Assembly (NCBI GenBank): GCA_949318235.1
Contig: OX439131.1
Location: 8,610,811-8,674,810, forward strand
Reading direction: 5' to 3'
DNA: 64,000 bases
Origin: Ecdyonurus torrentis
Lineage: Eukaryota; Arthropoda; Insecta; Ephemeroptera; Heptageniidae
Shown: piece after piece, positions 56,503-64,000 of the stretch
Position numbering within the stretch: the stretch's first letter is position 1
Layout of the letters: each line of letters opens with the position of its first letter
Notes under the pieces: generated by a model
Seen by the model: the letters and a program-made list of their open reading frames with translations, nothing else
Databases searched by the model: none
What the model was told of the DNA's origin: nothing
Made by a program: the position numbers and the translations under genes

Positions 56503-56505
<3 letters not shown>

Positions 56506-56598
<93 letters not shown>
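56506..56598. repeat. (TA)n microsatellite
   Basis: About 90 bp of TA dinucleotides. Confidence 0.97.
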
Positions 56599-56600
<2 letters not shown>

Positions 56601-57230
56601 ATATTATTATATATTATAATATTTAACCATTTAAGCTCCAAGTGTATTTTCACTATAATTGAAATTGTGATTATTTTGGTCAATTTTGGTCAAATGTAAA
56701 TCAAGGGCCGCTGCTGGGCATACAATTTGTTTTGTGTGAATTGTGATATTTCAGTAATCACTCCCGTGTACAGTACATACATACAGAATCATTACTTTGC
56801 AACATTGAAAAGCAAAAAATCAAGTACTGTATGCATTTTTCTTTTCTCTTACCAAATTCAAACTCCACACAGTTGTAAAACTTAACTTCTAAATATTAAC
56901 AGAATCAAGCAAAATGCTCTATAAATAAATATAATTTTAGATTTAAAAGCACCATAAGAAACTAAGATTTCATTGTGCTCTAGAGATTGAACAAGTTACT
57001 GTACATTACTACAGTGGAAATTAAATATGAAAATCAAGGGAAATTTACAGTATTTTTTTTTTTGTATAATATTGACTTGCGTTTTGTGCAGTCACAGAAC
57101 CAATGATATGTGTTCAGTTTAGTCAGCACTTTGACAATAAACAAAAGTATATGTTAACAAAAAAAAAATAATAATAATAATAATAAAATAATGCAATATT
57201 TAACATATTGCTACATTTCTCCCAATACTA

Positions 57231-58089
57231 TGGTCAGTAAGCTATAAGTCGAACGCTGTTGGACTTCGAACGAATCGAGGATAAAGGGCATTTTTGACCT
57301 TTTATGTTATGATTTTACCACTTTTATAAAATAACTAAACGTAGCTCTATTTTTGTTCTTAATGACAGTTTATCGAAAACTTTGTAAAAATTGAGCTATA
57401 TTGTGACAAATTAGACTTTTTTTCAATGAAGCCCCAAATATCTTAATTTTCTTAGAAATTAGCATATTTTTCTTAACACTGCAGCTGCCACACAAAATAA
57501 AATATCAAAGACATTTTTACTTTACAATATTGAGAATTTTATATACTTTGTATGTAACTTATAAAAAAATAAAATTTTCTCAATAACTCCGTAATTTGCA
57601 ATTAAAGTGATGTTCAAAGACTGTCCGTGACTTCAAATTCTCGAATACGTTATAAAAAAAAAAAAAAAAAAAAAAAGTCTTCAATGTGGCTCAAAAAAAT
57701 ATATAATGGTTGAGATGGTAGTAGTATGAAATATTTTCAATTTTAGGTCATTTGGGCAAAAACTCGATTTTTTTGCTTTTTTTTTATTAGGATGTCTGCA
57801 ACTCTGGGTCGGTACCGTGTTCGAGAAATGTTAATCAACTCGTTTGATGTTTGGCATGCCATGGAAGGTCGTTCGAAGTCTACCTTTTTTTCTCACTTTT
57901 TTTTAGATTTTTATTTATAGTTAATTTTATTTTAGTTAGAATTACAGTTCTGAAAGAGATTATCACATCTAGGATTGTCAAAGCATTCAAAAATCAAATT
58001 TTATTATTTTTTGACAGCATCTTAGGTATTCAATTTAATAATAAAGTTGTCACTTTTGCTTAGCTGTTCGGAGACTAGCTTACTGACCA
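57231..58089. mobile_element. TA-flanked 859-bp inverted-repeat element
   Basis: Ends TGGTCAGTAAGCTA and TAGCTTACTGACCA are inverted and flanked by TA on both sides (57229-57230, 58090-58091). Subterminal blocks GGACTTCGAACGA and TCGTTCGAAGTCTACC are also inverted. TA flanks suggest a Tc1/mariner-type MITE. No transposase is present. Confidence 0.75.
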
Positions 58090-58106
58090 TACTTGGAGCA
58101 GATACG

Positions 58107-58205
58107 GTGTAATTAACTATGAAAAGTCAACTGTGATTTGCTAGGTTTATAACACACTCTGATTGGTTTAGTTCCGCAGATACAGCTTTTGGCGGGAACA
58201 ACCTT
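58107..58205. repeat. Dispersed repeat shared with 6205-6320
   Basis: TGTAATTAACTATGAAAAGT, TTATAACACACTCTGATTGG and CAGATACAGCTTTTGGC match the block in RASA3 intron 6 with about ten differences by eye. Confidence 0.6.
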
Positions 58206-58546
58206 GTTTTGGCTAGTGAGTAACTTTCCACTTCTTCTTTACTGAACTCCTGACTTGGCAAGCAGAAGTGTTGATTGTTGGGTTAAAGTAGATACAACTC
58301 ATTCTTTCAAATGTTCTTATGGTATGCACGATTTTTCATGCTTTCAGTAGTATTAATTGCATAATTTTTTAATCATTTTAATTTACAAAGTGGTCTTTTT
58401 CCACTCCTTTTATTCAAACCAATCTTATTTTATAATTTTAGTAAATAATAAATAAGTTAACCTCAAACTAAAGCAAAGGATGTGCACCACTTTACTTGAT
58501 GGTAAAATAAAATTATAAATAAAACTCACAAGTTGTAAGGACAAAA

Positions 58547-58552
58547 TTTATT
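58547..58552 (-). terminator. RPL35A polyadenylation signal
   Basis: AATAAA on the minus strand, 29 nt past the RPL35A TAA and followed by a T/G-rich stretch. The compact 3' UTR is usual for ribosomal protein genes. Confidence 0.75.
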
Positions 58553-58581
58553 AAGAAGCTTTTTGGGTGGAGGTCAACAGC

Positions 58582-61500
58582 TTAAATCCGAGAGGGGTAC
58601 ATCATCTGAAACAAAGCAACAATGATAAGGTAAGTCATTTGGAAACACACTAATTTAGTACAGAAATGACAAGAAGTAGTGGTTTGTAACACAGCTTTAT
58701 TATTAATATTATTCCAAGAATCTCGATTTAGATTTACTCCCATCAAATCAGAATTAACAATACACAAACTGAACAATAATTAATTAAACATGAGCAGTTC
58801 CGCACTTACTCTTGTTATTTACTGGTAATATTATATTCATATATTGGTGAATATTAGTGAATATTGTTATTGAATATTATATTTGGATCTGGATTACACA
58901 CTATTCTCTTGTACTCAAAGTTCCCTGTCAGCTTAAACTCAACTCCTTTCCCACAATTTTTATTATCTATATATCGAGGGCTGAGGCATTTTGGTACTAC
59001 TGCAACCTACGTGGGTGCAATTTTGAAACATCACCGCACTCCTCTCCATTGAAACATCTTTATACACTTAGCCTGCACAGGTGTGCCATTAGTGGAACTT
59101 CAAAGTTAGTGAAGCTTTCAATTTTTCTGAGATATGTCCTAACCATCCTGCCCGATGAATATATACGTTTTCTGTCAATCATATCGCAGTCCATTTTTAC
59201 AGTAACTAACATTAATGGAACATGAAATTAACTAAGGATGCATTTAATATGCAAATCAAAGAAAAGTATTATATATAGGTACAGTATATATTATATAATC
59301 TATTACTTTTCTTTGATTTGCATATTAAACCGAAATGTTTTTTTCTTATATTTAGGTCTACATTAATACGGGTACATTTAAATATTTATATAGTATCATT
59401 AACTGTTTCATTGTTATCATTGTTTTTTCATTATTATTATTATTTTTTTCCCATATTTATTTCAAATATTTATTCTACAATGAAACGTCATAATTCATTA
59501 TAAAATTGTTTTACCATTTCATGTTAGTGTACACCCACTAGTTATTTCGTAATTTTAATGATAGTATCTGCAATGCTTTTGAATTCATATTTTTAACATG
59601 ATGCTTTACTGCTGAAATGACATTCCAAATCTCCGACAACGTGGTACATACCACATATTAAAAACGTTAAGCCCAATATTAATTTTAAAAGCAACAGGTG
59701 GTAACTATTACTATGTTGGTAATGATTCATTGTATGAATAACTAGGTTTCTAATTTTTATTCCTATCCTACAAGCACAGTAATTATTATGAACTACATTA
59801 TTTAGAATAGTCACTTTACTAAACCCGTTAAAAGATGAATAAAGTAAATATTAAAAGCTGTTCATAGTGCTCTGGAACAAAACAAAATCAGCCCTGATAG
59901 ATGATATTGCCTAATGCTTTTTTGAATGGAATTGTGCAGTTCAGGGATGCAAGAGGAACATGACTTGCAATACCACCTGTTAAAACAAATGATGGAGAAT
60001 ATCAAGAACTCAAGGTCCATATAAAGAAGTTAAGCACAGCTCGTCATACAATCAATTTCATTTTGTAATGGATTGTACTAACCTTAAAAGGAAGTAGGCG
60101 ACTGTGAAACAGTATAAAAAAAATTAAAAATAAAAAAACTGGAGCAACCAATCTATTTATATAATACAGTATATGGACCTCGATGAGAACAGTATAATAA
60201 TATTCCACATCAAAGACCACTTGTTTAATTGAAGTAAAAAGTGTATTGTATACTAGAACAATGGTCTCGTTTAAGCGTAAGTCATGACTGAGTTTTTCCT
60301 GAGTTATGCCAAGCTACGAGTTATGCTAGACCCCTTGTTACAATTTATCTCCTATTTTTAATTCCAAAGCTGTTTTCAATCAACAGAGTTGCTAGTGTCT
60401 CTCGCAGAAGTGTTAAATTCTACCAACAAGAACTTTAAAGGGCAAAAAACAGGTAAAATGGGCTATCCTTTGCGAGAAACCCTTAAAATAATAGGAATGA
60501 GAGAGAATCAGCACCATTCTGTCCATATGGTGTGATGGTATATGATGCTGTAGTACAGTTTCAGACAAATGAAAGGTAACCATTTAAACATGTTGGTATT
60601 TTGCGCGCCTCAAATATTATGTGGAAACGATATTGTTACGTCATATTCACGTGTATTGATGCGCGCTCAAGTGTATTGTTATCTATCAGTTGAGCTGCTT
60701 TAGCCTGCAAGCCAAACACGCCTCGTGATGCACGTGAATGACGTATTAACCCATTGTGGACGGTAGGTACATTAATGTACCAGGGCAAAAAAAATTCAAA
60801 AAATTATAAAAAATAAAAATTCTGGAGCAAAAATTTCGAAAAAATTCGACATATATCTTGAATATATGAAAAAAGTACCTAACGTCGTTCATATAGTTTC
60901 CACATAACATTTGAGGCGCGCAAAAAAACAGCAAGTTTAAATGGCTACCTTTCATTTGTCTGAAACTGTACATGGTTTTTGGTATATCAGGATAGAAAGT
61001 TGTGGAGGTCTATCACTAGGTAAGGCTAAAAATCATATATGTTGTTGGCTTACCCCGAAAGGTACTATAGCTTCACGATATGTACGTATGCAAGTTGAGA
61101 AATACTTGTGAGTTTGATTATATACTTGGGAGGAACTCTTGATTCTCTAGCTTCTTAGAGGCAAGAGATTAGGTCAAATTGGAGGAATGGGAGATAGTAT
61201 GTGCTTACACTAATAGGGGCGACATGGCACAGAAAATATTCTAACACAGGCAGTAAAGAAATTTCTTTTCGGCCTGGGTTAGAATAATTTTCTTTGCCAC
61301 TGTGTCCCTGTTTGTATGTTCATACTACCCCCCATAACCCAAAATTTCCTAATATATGTTTTTAACTATTAAATCTTTTTATTATCATACATATCGCATA
61401 GTCAATTTTTCATTAATATTTATTATCCAGCACAAAGTCGCTTATAATTCATTTTTTTCCTTTTCCTTCCATGTTGTCTACCTTTATTCCTCTATTTTAT

Positions 61501-63603
61501 CCTGCTATTTCTCAACTTTTTATGTTATATCCCTGGCTTGCAACGCCTTGAACAATGTGTGAGCGTCTAGAATTTTCTCACGCCTCACTGGCGGTGCAAT
61601 GCCGCGGGTATAAATATCCCCGGCTCAGCAGCCAGTTACCAGTTCTACTCCACCCAAACATAAGGGAGAGAAAAACCATGCCGGTGCTCAAAACACCAAC
61701 ATTTCTAGCTTTGCAAACTATTTAGTAAAATAAGTACAAAAAAGAGCCTCCTATATAAATTTATCCTATGATACTTAGACCCCCCCCCCCCCCCCCCCTC
61801 TTGTCCAGTTAACATTAAGCTTATTGTACAAAATAAACTACAAATAATTTCCCTATATCTGTTATCTGAAAAAGGCAATTGTATCTATTGTTTTGAAATA
61901 TGAAATTAGTTTACTGTGCTACATAAAACTTACAATGCGAATGCGGTGGCCAATTGCCTTGGCAGGGAGGTTGCGCCTGAACTTGGCTCTCAGGCCGCCA
62001 CTGCAGCCATGTGATCTGGTCACCTTGCCCCAGATGGCACGCACCTTGGACTTGCGTGTTGTGTTGGGTACCCTTGTCCTTCTCTTGGCCTGTAACAAAT
62101 TCAAGTTAGAAATGTCATCATTTTTTATATAGCATCTATTTATTCATTACAACTGCAATTGTTTGTCTTTTTAATGTTATAAATTTATTGCATACTGTAA
62201 AATTAATTTCCAAGCAGTTAAAAAAATGCATAATCAAAAAAAAAATTATGCAAACACTATTAGTTCACATTTATGTTTGGAGTATCGTATTACATTTAGT
62301 TTGTAAAGCTGTGAATAATAATTTTATTAATTTTTTAAATGTACAGTACCAGATAGAACTTTCATTTAAATTTCTATAACTTACCCAAGTAATAATAAAT
62401 GCACCACTTTTGCTTTCACATATTTATTTATTTTTTTCCGTACTCTGCACAGCAAATCATTAATGGAAGACTAGCAAAAGTAGGTTTAATGAGAAAATAA
62501 ACAAATTCACAGCTCAACAATACTAACAAAGTGCTAGCAGACGACTTTGTGTTCCTGTCTCAATTTAACATGCTTTCTTATGGGGCAATGAAGCAGCTGT
62601 AACTCGAATTAGATTTATTTTTCGTAGTTAAAATTTTTACTGTAGCATGCTGAGCATTGAAGCTTTTGTTTTCCTGGATTTTATGTCAATTGGATGAAAA
62701 AAATAATTTGTAACCAAATTGTTTGAAATCCAGGAAATCAAAAGCTTCAATGCTCATCAAGCTACAGTAAAAATCTCAGCTCCAAGAAATAATTCTAACT
62801 TCAGTTACAGCTGCTTCATTGGGGCCATACAAAAGCATGTTAAATTCAGACAGGAACACAAAGTCGTCTGCTAGCACTTTGTTAGTATAGTTGAACTGCG
62901 AGTTTATTTTCTCACTAACCCTACTTTTGCAAGCAAAACTATCTTTCTTTTGAATTAATTTTATTTCTACTCCACTTTTAATTAAGACAGTAACTCAAAG
63001 TTGTCTGACAGCACTTTGTTAGTATTGCTTGCCAAGCTTGTTAATTTATGGGCTAAGCCAAAGGCATCCGAAAGGTGTTTTCACCTATTCCTTATTTTTC
63101 CAGTACAAAATCCTTTGCAATTAAATAAGTAATTAGCAAGTTCAACCCCTCTAGCTTTACATACTGGTTCAGGAAATAATAATAATCATCTTTAAATCAC
63201 ATCAGCCAGAAATTGATTCCTCCCATTGGTACCCAGTAATTACATCAGGACCATACATCATCACATCACATATGCATACCAGTATGCCGTTCCAGCCACT
63301 CAACTTCCAATAAATAAAACCTACCTTATAAACATAGACACAGCGCTTGCCGATGTAGAACTCTGTTTCATTCTTTATGGTGCAGCCTTCAACTTTAAGA
63401 AGAGCTGTGTTTTCATGTTGATTTCTAAGTCCTCGCTTGTAGCCAGTGAAGACTGCTCTAGCATAAAGCCGCCCGTGTCTTTTAATTGGGCGCTTCTTTG
63501 AAACTTTTTTCGGCGCTTCGCTAGCGGGAGTGACTGCCTTCTCTTTCTTCTTCTCTTTCTTGTCAGCCTTAGGCTTAGGTGTTTTCTTTTCTGTATCCGC
63601 CAT
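58582..63603 (-). CDS. RPL35A: 60S ribosomal protein L35a / eL33 (3 coding exons, 152 aa)
   Basis: Structural protein of the large ribosomal subunit (eL33). Coding exons: 63603-63325, 62089-61934, 58605-58582, all GT-AG with phase 0. The conserved core starts at [18 protein letters not shown] (residues about 46-63) and continues through [58 protein letters not shown] and GHRIRIMMYPSRI. The last exon encodes only MMYPSRI and stop, matching the invariant C terminus. About 40 extra Lys/Pro/Ala-rich residues precede the core, giving 152 aa against about 110 in vertebrates; arthropod eL33 proteins also carry such N-terminal extensions. A 3' splice site (TTTTCCAG) 4 nt before the ATG indicates a 5' UTR intron, as is common for ribosomal protein genes. 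The upstream exon is not located. Confidence 0.95.
60554..60970. mobile_element. Inverted-repeat element with TACAGTTTCAGACAAATG ends (RPL35A intron 2)
   Basis: The left TACAGTTTCAGACAAATGAA is mirrored by CATTTGTCTGAAACTGTA ending at 60970, with further pairing through TGGTA..TTTGCGCGCCTCAAAT. Inside lies a TTAACCCATTGTGGACGG end (60747) like piggyBac termini, suggesting a nested insertion. Confidence 0.75.
60985..61090. repeat. Inverted copy of the 30785-30903 repeat
   Basis: GAAAGTTGTGGAGGTCTATC, GTTGTTGGCTTACCCC and TATAGCTTCACGATATG are the complement of the STAG intron 6 copy, in the same order. Confidence 0.6.
62474..62940. mobile_element. 467-bp palindrome in RPL35A intron 1
   Basis: GCAAAAGTAGGTTTAATGAG at the left mirrors CTCACTAACCCTACTTTTGC at the right. 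Long paired arms run through GTGCTAGCAGACGACTTTGTG and GAAGCTTTTG. A partial extra copy of the CAGCACTTTGTTAGTATTG segment lies at 63010-63030. Confidence 0.82.
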
Positions 63604-64000
63604 CACTCTGGAAAATAATTACAAAACTATTATAAAGAGAACATATTAAACAAGGCAAGTTATTGCATACGTTCATAAACTAAAACAGCATTTTTTTTAT
63701 TGAAAAACTACATAAATAAAAACAACTTTAAAACGTTACATAATAGATAATCATTAGTTATCGCTACACAAACTGAGATCACAACTCGGCCGCTATGCTT
63801 TCACAAACATTGAAATTGTTTACTTTTACATATTTATGTACATACTTCCAGATTTGGATAACAAAATCTTCACTATCATGAATGACACTTGAATTATTGC
63901 CTAATTTAAACAACTTTATTTAATTTATTTGCAACTTATGCGAAAAAATACTGAAAGATATACATTATAAACAAAATACATAGGGTGACACTACACGTAA
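63604..64000. other. 5' flank of RPL35A
   Basis: Should contain the noncoding first exon of RPL35A. The GC-richer patch CGGCCGCTATGC at 63789-63800 is a candidate for the 5' exon or promoter, but a clear TOP-type pyrimidine start could not be fixed. Otherwise A/T-rich and without recognisable genes. Confidence 0.4.

Noticed and set aside
61919..61933. RPL35A ending in IVSFM-stop by read-through
   Set aside because: GTAAGT follows ATT exactly at a phase-0 donor, and the invariant MMYPSRI terminus is found with a proper acceptor and AATAAA at 58605-58547.
63325..63606. RPL35A translation starting one codon earlier at 63606
   Set aside because: That codon is GTG and lies beside the 5' UTR splice acceptor; the ATG at 63603 is the natural start.

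Overview
This window looks like nuclear DNA from an arthropod-like invertebrate. It is strongly A+T-rich, with long introns, many TA, CT and poly-T tracts, and a very high density of palindromic DNA-transposon derivatives. Four conserved multi-exon genes can be assembled with complete start, splice and stop signals. The stromalin protein carries residues typical of arthropod SA (for example [17 protein letters not shown] and [16 protein letters not shown]). The cryptochrome is of the vertebrate-like, light-insensitive repressor type (CRY2/CRY-m), which Drosophila lacks. This points to an arthropod other than a higher fly, but the order cannot be told from this window.

Layout. (1) 739-17756, plus strand: a 19-exon GAP1-family Ras GTPase-activating protein, best matched to RASA3 (C2-C2-RasGAP-PH-BTK, 874 residues). 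Its introns hold a 5.5 kb compound palindrome, a 1.6 kb palindrome that splits a SINE, and several MITEs. (2) 17757-25142: a repeat-rich intergenic stretch ending in a hAT-type MITE that carries three TGACGTCA sites just upstream of the next gene. (3) 25143-40534, plus strand: a 20-exon cohesin subunit SA/STAG gene (1190 residues). Intron 8 contains a 1.45 kb palindrome with a type I hammerhead ribozyme in each arm. (4) 40535-45812: intergenic, with palindromes and an approximately 11-copy minisatellite that runs into the cryptochrome 3' end. (5) 45813-52829, minus strand: a 10-exon CRY2 gene (577 residues) with one GC-AG intron and a cluster of E-box and CRE motifs 260-395 bp upstream of its ATG. 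(6) 52830-58546: repeat-rich intergenic DNA. (7) 58582-63603, minus strand: ribosomal protein L35A (152 residues), with a 24-nt coding last exon 3.3 kb from the preceding one.

The four genes have unrelated housekeeping or regulatory roles: Ras and phosphoinositide signalling, sister-chromatid cohesion, the circadian feedback loop, and the large ribosomal subunit. Nothing suggests that they form a functional cluster.

The most interesting element is the ribozyme-bearing palindrome at about 32561-34013. Each arm holds a CCAAT box, a TATA box, an initiator-like TCAGT and then a complete hammerhead fold with a self-complementary ACCGGT stem III. This is the architecture known from Penelope-like elements and retrozymes, here arranged head to head with outward-facing promoters. 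A second theme is a set of at least six foldback MITE families bounded by TTAA. For one of them an empty target site is preserved in the opposite arm of the palindrome it invaded.
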